DNA of 64,000 nt from Clavaria fumosa (GCA_951802425.1 OX637794.1:2356001-2420000); one strand, 5' to 3'. Positions 47,733 to 59,431 are shown, numbered from the stretch's first letter. A program made the numbers and translations. Notes: generated from the letters alone by a model not told the origin.

Positions 47733-50700
47733 ATGGTGGAGATCAAACCCACTGTCAGCGCCACCCCACCCACCGCTTCAGGCGGTAGCGAGGACAAGTA
47801 TAGGTTGGTGTATACTAAATCAAAGGTCTATGTCAACCCGACTGCATATTCGCGGGACAATATACCCGGCTTTGTCGCCCTTGTCAAGCATGTGCGTGCA
47901 AACGTTCTTATTTATTCATAACTTAATATAACCAGCATGTATCATGTAGGAGGCGGTTAATCCCATATTTTTGTTAGCGTGGATTCCGGAGTCCCTGCTG
48001 AACGAGAAGGGTTCGGCTGAGTGGGACAAGTTCTTCAAAGTGGAGGAACAACCAGTTGCCGCAGACGACGACGAAGGTACTTGCTTCGGTCTCTCATTAC
48101 TCGACGTCCTTGACCTTTTCCACAGATGTGGTACTGATCGACCTTCCGACACAGCGACCGGAGTCTTACGCATTTTCTGTACCGCTGACTTCCATTTACT
48201 CTCTCATCGTACATCCACCCTCCTTGTCGTCGTGGTGTGAGTGCTTGCATTCCTGTCCGACTTTAAATTCGAATGCTTAATATTTCCCAGACGGCTCTGT
48301 AGGTGTAAATCTCATCAACGGAGATACCCTTCCCACACTCCACTTCCACGATGACGAGTCACTCTCCTTCACCGCAATACCCAAGCCAACGCCTCCCTCG
48401 GCTCATGTCACTTCTTATCCTCCACCCCCTTCTGCCCCTGTGCAGTTTCCCAAGTCATGGGGTGGTGAAGATCTACTCTCGCGTCTGCGATGCTACGCGC
48501 ACCTCCTTAGATCGACGCTCCAGCCCTCTCTCTTCCTTGTCGACCCCTCCCGTGCCGACATAGAAACCCACACTACTCAAATATTCGCCGACGACGCTGT
48601 GGACGATATCCTCGCTCAGACATCCTACGCGCAATACCACTCCTCCGTGCCAGCGCACCGCCGCCCTCGCCCGCTATCCGCCTCCGCCGCCGGTGAAAAC
48701 GCAGCACTCCCTTTCAATCCATACTCGCACCGCACATCCGTCCTCCACCGCTCTCTCTCACCGCCGCTGTTGTCCCCGCAGTCGCAGACGCGCATGGCGC
48801 TCCTGCACTCTTTCTCAAATATCACCCGCGCAACGCGACACGCCGCGCAGAACATCCTCTCCCACCCCCTCGCGAAGCCAATCCTTCCGCACCTCCCAGA
48901 GCCAGTCAAGTCGCTCGCCGGCGCGAACGGCGAGCTGGAGTGGGGCAGCTGGGTGGAGAAAGGAGGCGTAGGGGAGTTCGAGAGCGCGAGGGTGTATTTG
49001 GCGAAATGGGCGAGGATTGTAGCGGAGGAAGGCGAGCGGGCGAGGAGGAGGGAGGCCCAGGCGCTGCCCTTATCTTTGCAGTCTGATCTCTCAGAGGAGA
49101 CCTCCTCGCTTGGAGTGTTTGAACTCTTGCATTCTACCGCGAACTTGCCCACGCCCAAGACAACGAGGGACCCCGCCCATCCCGTGGACGAGCGGACCTG
49201 GCAGGAGTGGTTTACAGAAGACGGACGACCCACGGTTGGGATTGCGACCATGAAGAGAGAAGTGTTCAGGAGAGGCATCAAAACAGCAGGGGATCTGAGA
49301 CGCAAGATATGGCCCTTTTTGTTGGGCGTGCACGATTGGAACATCAGTGGGAAAGAGAGGGCCGAGAGATGGGAGGCCAAAAGGTTCGTCGGGAGAAAAC
49401 GTCGCTCTACATAATGTATCGCCGCTCATTGTCTTTGCAGACGAAGATACCATGAGCTGAAAGACGAGTGGTGTGGCGTGCCAGAGGTCTTCGATCGCCC
49501 GGATATTGTCGAGGTTGGTAGAAGGTTGCATGAATGATTGTGGACCTTGCTCACCGTCTGCCGCTAGGAACGTCATCGGATCGACGTTGACTGCCGTAGA
49601 ACGGACCGTAACCAACCTCTATTTTGCAATCAACACGGCTCATCGGACAGCGACGAGCAGCACCGCTTCTCCACGATCTCTCCTGATCTCAGCGCAGGCG
49701 GGGCACAGTCACCTAGCAACGAACACATAGACAGGCTGGCGGGGATTCTCTTGACGTACAATTTTTACGAGAAAGAGCTCGGTTTGTCTCTTCTTTGCCC
49801 CCTTTGCCAATCGATCAGTCTTCTGACCGTTAAGGGAACAAAGGTTACGTGCAAGGGATGTCGGATTTGTGCTCGCCCATATACGTGGTCACGGGATCAG
49901 ACGAAGAGATGACGTTCTGGTGTTTTGTGGAGGTCATGTCCCGGATGGTACGTGACCTCGCCGTCAATTGTTCATTTGACAGCAGGTTTGACAAGGGAGT
50001 TTTCACAGAAGCAGAATTTCCAACGGGATCAGAGCGGCATGAAGCAACAACTATCAACGTTACAGCAGTTGATAAACGTCATGGATCCTGAACTGTACCG
50101 TCATCTTGAGAAAACCGACTCACTGAATCTATTTTTCTGCTTCCGGTGCGCGGGCAAATTTATACAGGCGCAGCAGTTGCGTCTAGAACGAGGCGCTGAC
50201 TCATTATTGTTTCAGCTGGGTCCTGATTGCATTCAAGCGCGAGTTTCCGTTCGACGATGTGATTCGTCTATGGGAACTGTTCTGGACGGATTACCTCAGC
50301 AATCAATTCGTCTTGTTCGTCGCTCTTGCGGTACTCGAATCACATCGGGACATGATTCTACGGTATCTCGTCGAGGTCAGTCCAGATTTTCGAGTCTAGA
50401 GAACACTTGCTGATTGTCGAGGGACCACATCCGTTGTATTACATACAGTTTGACGAGATCTTGAAAGTGAGTGTGCTTACCTCTCGTTCTTCTTTTTTAT
50501 TTGTTATAAGTATTGATTATATTCCGTATCTGCAGTACTGCAATGAGCTCAGCATGACAATTGAGCTGGACACGACGCTGGCCCAGGCAGAAGTGCTCTT
50601 TCTGTCCTTCGCGCAACTCGTCGCAGACGTCGATCGACGCCGCGCGGAGGAAGGACCCGCTGCCGGCCGAGGCGCTCTACGACAACGGCGCGGGGCGGGT

Positions 50701-50814
50701 GTTGCGAACGCGGGCTCTTCGAATGCGACTGTGGGAGACGCGGGAGTCGGTGCTAGCGTTGGTGTAACGCCTTTTGGAGAGGACCTGAGAGGCTTGCTTA
50801 AGGCCGGTCGATAG
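47733..50814 (+). CDS. GYP7: GYP7-type Rab GTPase-activating protein (TBC domain)
   Basis: Accelerates GTP hydrolysis on Ypt/Rab proteins, in yeast mainly Ypt7 at the vacuole. Exons: 47733-47891, 47950-48076, 48126-48236, 48291-49383, 49441-49513, 49568-49781, 49844-49947, 50009-50145, 50216-50375, 50449-50466, 50536-50814; 824 residues. The N-terminal Rab-binding part has YRLVYTKSKVYVNPTAYSRDNIPGF and LLAWIPESLLNEKGSAEWDKF. The TBC domain carries the Arg finger in HRIDVDCRRTDR, the Gln finger in GYVQGMSDL, then FRWVLIAFKREFPFDDVIRLWE and a helical end. The tail is Gly/Ala-rich. An upstream in-frame ATG at 47616 would add 39 residues; I prefer 47733, since it leaves room for a promoter shared with C1-THF synthase. 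Confidence 0.9.
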
Positions 50815-51591
50815 ACCTAGCCCGGAGTGTCTCTTCCCGCTTGTATTACAAGAAGTGTGCGCGACTTTGTAGAAAGACTTATATCACGCGATAACTGTGG
50901 GTTGGTTTGTACAAACCATACCCAAAACATATAAAGGACGTTTGCTGGGCAATACCATCAGGATCTCAATATCCCTACTATTTTTTAAAAAACATACAAG
51001 TTTGACGTGATAGTGGATTGTGCCTCATAACTGCCGGAAAGTCCGTCAGATTATGAGACCCGATCGACGTTCCAAGGTTCTCAGCTGCAGCTGCCAAATC
51101 ATTTAGTCAAGGGCAGGTTCCGAACCAACGAATCACATCTTCAATTCTTCAATAGAGTTACGTGCGGTAGACCGCTTGACCAACGATATCACAATTTCCC
51201 AACCAGGAAGAGCGTACTTAGCCCCACACCTTGACCACAGACATCAATGCGAGGGTTGTTCTTCAAAAGTCTGATTCGAAAAAAGCGCGCAAAAAACATC
51301 AATACCGACTACGAGTCAACTGGCAAAGCAGCGCTTTCAGGAATCGCGACGGGCTATTATAACAGCACTGCGCACGAAGCTTAGCATGAGACAGCAGAGA
51401 AATGAAGCTTTCGTTGGGGGCGGAGTGATGAAAAAAAAAACGGCTCAGCTAGTTGTGGGGCAGTAGAAAATGAATGAGGCTCATTAGACTCTACAAAGAG
51501 ACATGCTGGAGTAGGTGTACACAGTGATCTCACACTATCAACAAATATAACTAGAGGAAAACATGGTTACGAAGATAATCCTTGAGAAGGA
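50815..51591. other. Convergent intergenic region, GYP7/lipid phosphatase
   Basis: No supported gene. A tRNA-like segment near 51100-51200 on the minus strand is incomplete (see rejected items). An A-run of 10 lies near 51430. Confidence 0.5.
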
Positions 51592-53282
51592 CTACGATTC
51601 TTTCTGCGGGCTCCAGTCCTCTCGCTGACTACCAAGTGGGGCGTTGCTCAGGTCGCTATACCCACGTGGCGCGACGACCACGTCCACTCCCAATTCCTCT
51701 GGTCCCGCTGGTTGCACTCCTGGGGGCGCGACATGGCCGTGGTCTGACTCGTCTTCAAGGTCTCGGCGATGAAGCGGCAGCACTTCCCTGACGGGCTCCT
51801 TGACCCGAGGTGGGTACGGCTTATGGCAGTTCTCCGCCTTCAGCGACGGGTAGTACAGTCTGTACGAGAAGTAGGCAAAGAGCAAGCCCACGGCGCTGCC
51901 CACAAGGACATCATGCCAATGGTCTACCCCACATTGTATGTAAACCAAGGGAAGCCGGATGGAGCAGGAGAAACACTCACGTCGGTAATCCATGGTGCGG
52001 GAGATGGCTACCAAGGCCGCACCTGCAAGCGGAGCCAATGAGAGCCAAGCTTTTCCCTAGGAGAAAAACATTCAAAACGGAACGGAAGGGTGAAGGCGTT
52101 GTAAATATCGCAAAGACTTACAGCGAAACCATGCCTGTCGAAAAGATGGACTTTGCCTGCAATGTAGAAACTGAAGAAGCCAAGACCAGCGAAGGACACT
52201 ACAGGACGAGAGAACAGGCGTTTGAGTGGGCAATGGATAGAACCGTCAGAGATCTCGGGCGTACAACTCGAATGACCGCTGAAGAAGCTCCTGAAACCAT
52301 CTCTCAGGATAGCTATGTCTGTCTGCGTACAGATGGACGTATTGGATAACGACAAATTGTTGGGGTCAAAGGACCCGGAAATGGGCTGGCACCTGGAGAT
52401 CACATCTGACCAGACCGCGTTGTCGTTAGCGAAAGTGGTGATACAAACATTCGACGCGCAGCTACTTACCTGGGCGTGGACGACCTACCGTGATTTTGGT
52501 GAGCTGCGTGATGGCGCCAGTCAGGGACAGGCTTAGAACCACTGCATCGGTGGTCAAGAGAAGTGGAAGTAGGACTAGGAGGAGGAACATACATCCGAAT
52601 GTACTGACATGTAGATCCCACCAAGAACGTATGGTTAACAAATTGACAATAGGCTGTAGGACTAGAGGTGCTCCGAAGCAGATGACATAGAGTAACCAAT
52701 CCTAGACGGGACCAGGAATTTCAGGAACGTGGCCTCGACAACACTGAAGACGGACACACGCACCGGGACACGCTCGTGAACAGTAAATCTGGCCACCAAT
52801 GAGCAGTGTTCAGCCTATTGCAGAGGGACAGACTTACGTGTAACGCAAACTATATGATGGCGTGTCAGAATCGAGGAATTCAGGGAGCACAAGAACTCAC
52901 GAGGTATCATCGAGGGAGAAGTCGCGCCTGAAGCCGTCGACCTTATCAAGGGAGAAGAAGATAGCACTTCAATACGAGATGTCTTACAGTAAGCCAATCG
53001 TTCAAACGCCATGGTCCCTCACACTTACGCCAAGATGATGGTGAGGATCCTGCGTAACTCAAAACGTCAAAACACGAATTACACTGAGACGGAGTTAACT
53101 CACCAATCTGGTGCGTACGAGAGGATGAGCTTCTTTCGCCTTTCAGGTGTGATCTTTGGGTAGGATATCCCGAGCATCTGCGACCCGTCTCTAGGTTGGT
53201 AGAAGTCCGCTGTTGAACGCAAGTGGTGCGGTGGATACAAAGGACGCCGGTCGTCGTCTAGGTCGTGAGAGGGGAAGGACAT
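51592..53282 (-). CDS. PAP2-family lipid phosphate phosphatase (DPP1/LPP-like)
   Basis: Membrane enzyme that dephosphorylates diacylglycerol pyrophosphate, phosphatidate or related lipids. Ten exons: 53104-53282, 53029-53049, 52901-52966, 52838-52849, 52764-52788, 52470-52701, 52265-52405, 52122-52198, 51981-52056, 51592-51923; 386 residues. All three PAP2 motifs are present: KITVGRPRP, FFSGHSS and SRTMDYRHHWHDVLVG, where His and Asp are catalytic. About six membrane segments surround them. HERVPDWLLYVICFGAP joins two exons. Three consecutive coding exons are tiny (12 and 25 nt, plus 21 nt upstream). The C-terminal tail is hydrophilic and Pro/Glu-rich. Substrate cannot be told from sequence. 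Confidence 0.92.
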
Positions 53283-53409
53283 GTGCTGCTAGCATGGAAG
53301 TCCAATTACAGGTAGAACAGGGAATACGCCGCACAGCTCGGCTCAGTTGCTCTGCCACGCACGCCCCTGACACGCTCGGTCATTTTGGGGTCATCTGGCC
53401 GCGTCGGCG
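53283..53409. promoter_or_regulatory. Short bidirectional promoter, lipid phosphatase/PP4 R2
   Basis: The divergent start codons are separated by 127 bp. No known binding site stands out. Sharing of regulation is inferred from the distance. Confidence 0.45.
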
Positions 53410-54573
53410 ATGGCAACAACAGCTTATGATCTCTCTCAGGATTTTCTGTGGCAGCCAGGTCGGTCGTGCTCTTCGGTGTCGGCTCGAGCTTAGTTAGAGG
53501 CCGACACCCTTTTTATTTAACACAGAATACGACACATTATTGGAGCAGATTGCCCGCACGGACACCGTAGAGTGCGCATCGCCCATTCCACCGCCATTTT
53601 TCAACGTTTCAAATCAAATCACAGCATCGAATGGGAGAAACTGCGCAGTATTATCAAGTGCAAAATCGCCAATGTCTGCATGCAGTTGTGCTCTACAACT
53701 CACGCAATGCGCTTGACCACAACCCCCACAGAATATCACCGTCTTCTTGTCCGAGCCCCTTCCGTCGCAGAAGCCCCGGCCGTTAGTCACAACATCTGAC
53801 ATGTACAGAATTCCCCCGTTTCCTCCTCGCAGGCCCGAGGACCCACAACCGAATGAAATCCCAGTCGTTCATATGAACGCCCAACAGGCCGATGAGCTCA
53901 AGAGCTTCATATTCGCCCAGCTGCATCAGTTCGACGAGTGAACTTGTCTTTTCCTTTTGAACCACTGGCACTATTCCTGACTTCGGGTCGTAGTGGTCCG
54001 CCTTTTACCATACAGCGTCTCTGCGAGCTCTGCCTGCATCCGAATGCGCACTACAAGTCTTTAGGCAAGTACCTCCGAGCTATAGAGAAGACCGTACTCG
54101 TGACTTCGACGCACTCCGCCTTCTTGCCGCCGAAAACCCAGGGGCAGCAACAGCAGTATTCACAGCATCCCGTCTCTGTACCGCTACTGTCTGCTGCCCC
54201 GCCCACGCCGCTCTTCTCTCCCATTCCGTTCCTGCACGAGGATGCACGGCGATCCAAATCGCGTAGCCCGCCCCCTTCGCCCTTAATGCTGACATCCTCC
54301 TCTTCCCCTGAAAAGGCCCTGGGCCTGGTGGACGAACTGGACGACCCTTCTCCTGGCCATTTGAGCAATTCCATTACGCCATTGACCGCGACGACCACCG
54401 CGACGACGTTGTCGTCTGATAGACCAGGACGGCCGTTCATAGGTAGTTTGGAAGAACGTTTCGTGAAAGCGAAGGAGGAGGAACGACCGACAGGTGTCGC
54501 CAGTGAGAGCGGAGAAGTTGACAGCATGGTGTTGGACGGCGATAGCGATAGTGAAAAGGAGCAAAAAGCGTAA
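53410..54573 (+). CDS. PSY4: Protein phosphatase 4 core regulatory subunit R2
   Basis: Regulatory subunit of PP4, which acts in DNA-damage recovery and mRNA metabolism. Exons: 53410-53458, 53526-53571, 53625-53673, 53732-53937, 53994-54573; 309 residues. The N-terminus is MATTAYDLSQDFLWQPEY, then DIEWEKLRSIIKCKI, RIPPFPPRRPED, DELKSFIFAQLHQFDD and the family signature GPPFTIQRLCELCLHPNAHYK with LGKYLRAIEKTVLVTST. The C-terminal 150 residues are low-complexity and acidic. The first three coding exons are each under 50 nt, so a simple ORF scan would miss the N-terminus. It is convergent with FYV7, only 58 bp away. Confidence 0.88.
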
Positions 54574-54631
54574 TATAACATGTCGTGTTATTCAGTTGCA
54601 ACCGTTTGAAATGCGTGAAGACTGAGGGAAG

Positions 54632-55325
54632 TCAGACAAAGTCTCGTTTGATTTTCTCTAGCATGACACCCATCCGCAACCTCATATCGGGTTGTCCTCG
54701 AGGGCCTGCTGTCGCGCCTCGAGCGCTATCGACCCTCCCGTCAGCGCGAGTCCTCTTCCGTGGCATTGGACCGGGCTTGCGCGAGTGCAACGAAGTGGGT
54801 GAATACGCCAACCGCGCTAACTCACGCAAGCTGGACGTTCCGCCGCTCGTCCCCTGCTGAGGCGTGTCGTCGGGTTGTGCCTCTCGGTGCCGTCGGGGCC
54901 GATTCTTCTGTACTTGCGCGTCATCTTTTATTTTCTCCTTCTTCCTGCTCGGTCTGGGGCCTTCATTGTGTTGGTTGTTGCCTTCCGCAACTGCAATCGG
55001 CGAGCTGTCCGAGTTGTCCGAGCTGCCCTCTTCACGTTCAACTTCTTCATGTTCGTCGATGCCCGCCACAGCGTCGTCGCCAACGCGGCCCTCTGCCTCA
55101 TGGCTCGGCGCTGATCCCAGCAGCTTTCGCTTCTCAGCTCTCCAACGCGCTTTGACTTTCTTTGCCTCGACCCATGTCTGCTTCAGCTGTTTTGCTGCAA
55201 CGCAAAGAAGAATCGAGTGTCAGCCCTCCCCAATGCTCCAAGCTTAGTCCTTTACCTCTATTGGCAGGATAGTGCTGGAACGTCGGCGGATTTCTCTTCT
55301 TCCTCTTCGTGGTCTCCTCCGCCAT
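54632..55325 (-). CDS. FYV7: rRNA-processing protein FYV7/CCDC59-like
   Basis: Nucleolar small-subunit assembly factor. Exons: 55256-55325 and 54632-55194; 210 residues. The start is Lys/Arg-rich (MAEETTKRKKRNPP), followed by the domain core YPANRAKQLKQTWVEAKKV and KARWRAEKRKLL. An acidic Ser/Glu linker and a basic patch (RPSRKKEKIKDDAQ) follow. The C-terminal block LRELARLAYSPTSLHSRKPG and the ending GQPDMRLRMGVMLEKIKRDFV match the conserved tail I associate with this family. Assignment rests on these two conserved ends; the middle is unconserved. Confidence 0.8.
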
Positions 55326-55533
55326 GGGAATAGAGGGATGACAATTTACATAACATAGCATTACGTAAACGACTATCATGACTTTGTTTCCCACGCCACA
55401 GTGGCAGTGTTCGCCGTGGTTGACTCGCTCTCGCAAGGCCCCATCACCCACCCTTTCTTTGCAACTGCGCTCAACTCAGTCTCTCCGTTTTTCATCCTCA
55501 TCACTTACCGTACCACTTTATCATCCAAATCGC

Positions 55534-56075
55534 ATGAGTCTGGAAGACTTCGACTTCAATTTAGGTCAGCCGTTGGAACTTTCTTTATCGATGCCGTCTC
55601 CAGGCTGACCCATTCCACCCATGTAGACCCATTCGCAGATGGTGCAGATGATATAAGCCCTCCGGCGGTTCACCTTCGCCTCGTTCAGAGAAATGGAAGG
55701 AAATGCTGGACGAGTATCGACGGTCTCCCCTTATGTGAGCCGACTCCCATAACCTCTTCTATGGATGAGCAAAGAGTTCTGATTTTTTGTTTCAGCTCTC
55801 GAGAAATTGAAGATACTCTTGAAGAAGTTCAAGAAGGTGAGACTCAAAATACCAGCCTCGCTTTACATTCAGTCACCAATCATGATGGCTGACCACCCTC
55901 CCGACAATAGGACTTCGCTTGCAATGGCACGATTTTGAAGTCTCCTTCCACTAATGGAGACCAAGCTTTCATCATCCAGCTTCAAGGCGACCAGCGCTCC
56001 AAGATCAACAAATACTTCGAGGATGTCCTTAAGTCCAAAGAGCTCGGATGGGTCATCCAGATACACGGAGCTTAA
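55534..56075 (+). CDS. SUI1: Translation initiation factor eIF1
   Basis: Binds the 40S subunit and controls start-codon choice. Exons: 55534-55564, 55627-55734, 55796-55836, 55911-56075; 114 residues, the usual length. The N-terminus MSLEDFDFNLDPFADG leads into the SUI1 fold: HLRLVQRNGRKCWTSIDGLP, KLKILLKKFKKDFACNGTI, IIQLQGDQRSKI and the end GWVIQIHGA. In the first loop the family usually reads R-N-G-R-K-x-x-T-x-x-x-G; here Cys-Trp-Thr-Ser occupies the middle. The sequence is otherwise canonical. Confidence 0.96.
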
Positions 56076-56381
56076 ATTTCCACGTCCTTTGGGCTCGGCT
56101 TTCCTACGCCGTGAATGAGCCTGTAGATCGCATTGCAGTCTTTGCCCTCGCTCGCCGCTTGTTGAAATCAGTCTCCTTCAGATTGTAAAGAGATTTTTTG
56201 ATATGCAGTTCATTTTCTTTCTTGTATTTGTGCGTTCAAACCAGATTTCCCGTCTGGCTTCGACATGCTTTATCATGACTGGTCGAAGGCGACGAGTGAA
56301 CATGCATGCAAGACGCTCTCCAAGACACTTGCAGGTGAAAGTTGTCGCCACTCCAGTGAGGACGAGCCTCAGATCATTGGG
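56076..56381. other. Convergent intergenic region, SUI1/SNRNP27
   Basis: About 300 bp with no supported gene; it holds the two 3' UTRs. Confidence 0.4.
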
Positions 56382-57328
56382 TCACATGCTGCACAGAAGT
56401 GTCCAACGTTCGTCAGGATGATACATCCTCCTGGTGTTCATTTGATCTTGTCGAGAGGACTGCAGACCAAAATCAGCATGATTCTCAAAGAATGAGAAAA
56501 TAACAAACCGATTAAATCCGCCCCGTCTGCACAACCAGAAATTTTTTAAGTCTAGACCAATTAAGCGGTATAGTCGAAATGACGCGCACCGATTCATGTA
56601 CTGCCTCCACGTCCTAATTTTCTTCGTTTGCACCGCGCCCGTCTGGTTTCCTTGAACCTTTTTGCCCTAATCGACCAGTTGAGTTACGAAGGGGATGAAA
56701 AGGGTTGCAGCATGAGGCAGACTTTGGTACTCGTAAAGCCCCCAAAACCCATGAGCGCCGCCATAGCCTCATCGTCCTCGTCAACGTCATCCATAGCTTC
56801 ACCTTCTTCCTCATTTGCAATTGGCTGTGGTGCAGAGAGAGGTGACACCGCGCTCTTGTCATTGTCCGCGACCGTCTCCCGCGCGCTATCCTCGGTCAGG
56901 CATCGATTTAATCGCTTCCCCTCGTCTTCAACCTTAGCCCTGCCGTCGGAGTGCTTCTCGTGGTCCTCTGTCCGAACGTGCTTCAAGTCCCGTTTCTCCC
57001 TGTCCCTGTCCCTGTCCCCCCCGTCTCTATCTCGTTCCTTTTCTCTTTCTCTTTCTCTATCTCTGCCTCTTTCTCTTTCTCTATCCCTATCTCCCCTGTC
57101 CTTATCTCTATCTCTGCCACGGTCCCGGTCGCGTTCTCGTTCTCTGTCCCAGGTCCGTTCGCGACTGCGGTCTCGGTCGCGAGGCTTGCGAGGCGGGCTT
57201 CTGGAACGGCTACTCCGCCGGGGGCGATCCCGAAAGCCATCTCTCTGTGAGCTCCCCCTCTGGTAGCGACTCCTGAGGCGGCTTCTGTCTCTGTCGTCTC
57301 GTTCCCAGCTTCGGTCGCGTGTCGACAT
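56382..57328 (-). CDS. SNRNP27: U4/U6.U5 tri-snRNP 27 kDa protein
   Basis: Spliceosomal RS-type protein. Exons: 56723-57328, 56590-56666, 56382-56526; 275 residues. The first 140 residues are Arg/Asp/Glu/Ser dipeptide repeats (SRSRSPPRKPRDRDR and long R-D/R-E runs). The conserved C-terminal domain has DDEAMAALMGFGGFTSTKGKK, VQGNQTGAVQTKKIRTWRQY and MNRRGGFNR. Animal and plant proteins stop soon after this motif with a PLDK-type end; here about 33 residues follow (from FVIFSFFENHADFG), an extension to check. A further upstream in-frame ATG at 57382 exists, but MSTRDRSW at 57328 matches the family start. Confidence 0.9.
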
Positions 57329-57448
57329 TTGAGGTGTGCAAGTGAAAGTCGCTTGCGACAACTCTTTCTGGTAATCAATCAATCACGTGACCAGAACAAT
57401 CGTTTTCCTATACTTCTTCAAGCTGCAAGCTTCAAGTTTGAGACTGCA

Positions 57449-58401
57449 ATGAACTTGAGCAGAGCAGCGTCGGTGAGAATAGCGCGCAAGTCTTGGAGTA
57501 CAGGCGAGGCCACAATGTAATTCGCCTGTGTTTTGCGACTCACTCGAATTATAGCATCTCTTACGACGAAGCGAGAGGGTACACCTTTTTTGACCGCCTT
57601 GGCAAATGCATTTGACACACGACGTAGCTTCGAAAATTATTCTTAAAGCCATTCCGCGAACAGCGCTGCCTTCGGATCTCATGCGCGTTGTCTCACAGTT
57701 TAGACTGCAGGGTGTTCGCGGTGGTGCGCCGCCTTGTCGGATCCGCTTTTCCTGGCCGCCAGGACCACGTTCAACAAGCGACTAATCGTGCGATGTCCAT
57801 TTAGCCGACCTTATATACGACCATTTCTTGCCTACAGGCAGTGCCGAACTGAGGCTTGCGAACCCCAAGTATCTGCCGGCCGCGATCGACGCCTTGCAGG
57901 GCGCCTCCCTGGGTTCTATCCCTTTCCAAGCACGGCCTTGTTATCTATCCGAGGAGACCAACGTCCGCTCTCGAGGAGCTGCGGGACGCGCCAATGCTGC
58001 AGATCGAGGCGCCCTTCAAGGAAACGGTATACGCGCTGGACTCGGCGCAAATGCGAGACACGTGTTGGTATTGGGACTTCCAGCTAGCCTCTCTGTTGCT
58101 GGTATGAAGAAGCTTCTGAAAGATTTTGATGTAACGACGACGGCGGATGGAGAGCAAGAGATATACAAGCTTATCGAGTGCGTCGATTCACCATGCACGG
58201 TAGTATCCATGCGCTCATCCTCCATACTATCATGACAGAGAATACCAAAAGACAGTCGATTATTCCAGCTACTCACGGTTTCTTGTTCGGCTAACCTCGA
58301 CGACCGAGGCCCATCGTGTGGTGCGGCGACTACACATGACGTACTATCACCCGGAGGAACATAAACACGAGTTCGAGATTAGAGCTCGTGTAATATATTA
58401 G
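57449..58401 (+). CDS. Mitochondrial-type RRM-like protein, basidiomycete
   Basis: Exact family unknown. Exons: 57449-57497, 57628-57720, 57805-58177, 58239-58401; 225 residues closing in frame. The N-terminus MNLSRAASVRIARKSW is basic and free of acidic residues, as in a mitochondrial presequence. A first conserved-looking block is KAIPRTALPSDLMRVV followed by DLIYDHFLPTGSAELRL. The second half resembles an RRM-type alpha/beta fold: RHVLVLGLPASLSVAGMKKLL and SRFLVRLTSTTEAHRVVRRLH. It ends EIRARVIY. The first intron (130 nt) is the least certain junction. The start lies 120 bp from the divergent SNRNP27 start. Confidence 0.65.
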
Positions 58402-58493
58402 ATAGAATCAACTAATCTCCTCCACTGAGTTTACCTGCAACTCATCGCCTACATTCGATCATCAGAATCGTCTTCCACCTTCATACGCTGAGC

Positions 58494-59338
58494 CTAAGTC
58501 CAAATGAGTAACATTATTCGGCGCACATCTGCGAGTGCACTAACCGTTCTTGCGTCATCTTCTGGGGTGCGCTGGCGTTTGACTTTGTGGTTAGTGGTCT
58601 CAGCCGTTTCCACTTCTTTCCAGTCTCCACCTCCACCAGCGACGGCTCCCGGACCCTCTTGTGTATCCGCATACCGTTCTTCTACCTCTCTCCTCCGCTC
58701 TATTTCGAGACGCTGCGCTTGTGCACCCCACCCACCGCGACCGGGATCGTAGTCTTGCCGATGCTCATCTCTAACCTGATGATAGAGTGAGATGTGGCAC
58801 AGATAACCTAGGCTCTGGCTAAGGTTCACCTACCTGGCCACCGCTTTTGCCGCGTCCGAACTGCCGGCCGTCCTTGTATCCTAGATCCAGATCGCATCGT
58901 ATAATTCGCTCATCGAGCTTCGTCCCGCTGACATACCGCATGCTTGCCAATGCCTCCGCGTGCGTGTAATACTCGACGAAGCAAAACCCACACGGCGTTC
59001 TGTGGTCCTAGCAATGAGCAGGTGAATTGCCTCGCCTCATGTTCTGGAAACGACTCGCCGTGTATTGCGGTCGAGCCCCATGATAATCCTTTTTATGCCG
59101 CCTCCATCCTCCGGACTCGCGCATCTTGCGAAGAGCTCATATATCTGCTCTTCAGTGGTGTAAAAGCTCAGGTTTCCTACCTAGGGGCATTTTTAGAACA
59201 GATTTCCGTTAGTTGAAGGAAACACACGTAGAGCGTCGTAGATTTCGACAAGAGCTCATTATGCCTTTGGCGGTCGACGCGCAACTGCGAGTCCTTGTAA
59301 TTTGAGGGCTGGTCTAATGGAGAGACGACGTGTGCCAT
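58494..59338 (-). CDS. CBC2: Nuclear cap-binding complex subunit CBP20
   Basis: Binds the m7G cap of nascent Pol II transcripts with CBP80. Exons: 59228-59338, 59059-59180, 58834-58999, 58494-58775; 226 residues. The N-terminus ([33 protein letters not shown]) contains RNP2; RNP1 is [11 protein letters not shown]; then [42 protein letters not shown] matches the cap-binding C-terminal extension. The second intron is read as GC-AG (59000-59058) because it gives RNTRTPCGF as in other CBP20 proteins; the GT-AG alternative adds four residues. The tail is acidic and low-complexity. Its start is 93 bp from that of RPT3. Confidence 0.93.
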
Positions 59339-59431
59339 CGTCAACAACTAGATTTCCAGAATCACAAAGTCCATCTTCCCACGCTTCAACGCGGACGCGT
59401 CAGCTTTCCAGAGCACAACCAACAACGACCA
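59339..59431. promoter_or_regulatory. Short bidirectional promoter CBC2/RPT3
   Basis: 93 bp lie between divergent start codons. A shared core promoter is inferred; no element is identified with confidence. Confidence 0.5.

Noticed and set aside
48625..49380. 251-codon antisense frame inside GYP7.
   Set aside because: Lies wholly within the long GYP7 exon and shows no motif.
51060..51215. tRNA-like segment on the minus strand (D-arm-like and anticodon-stem-like pairing, TTCGG T-loop).
   Set aside because: The acceptor ends do not pair, the T-stem has a mismatch, the T-loop lacks the conserved A58 and the anticodon loop has no U33. At most a relic or chance.
57418..57618. 66-codon minus-strand frame in the SNRNP27/RRM-like promoter region.
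   Set aside because: Looks protein-like, but it overlaps the presequence exon and first intron of the plus-strand gene and has no recognisable family; I prefer the spliced plus-strand model.
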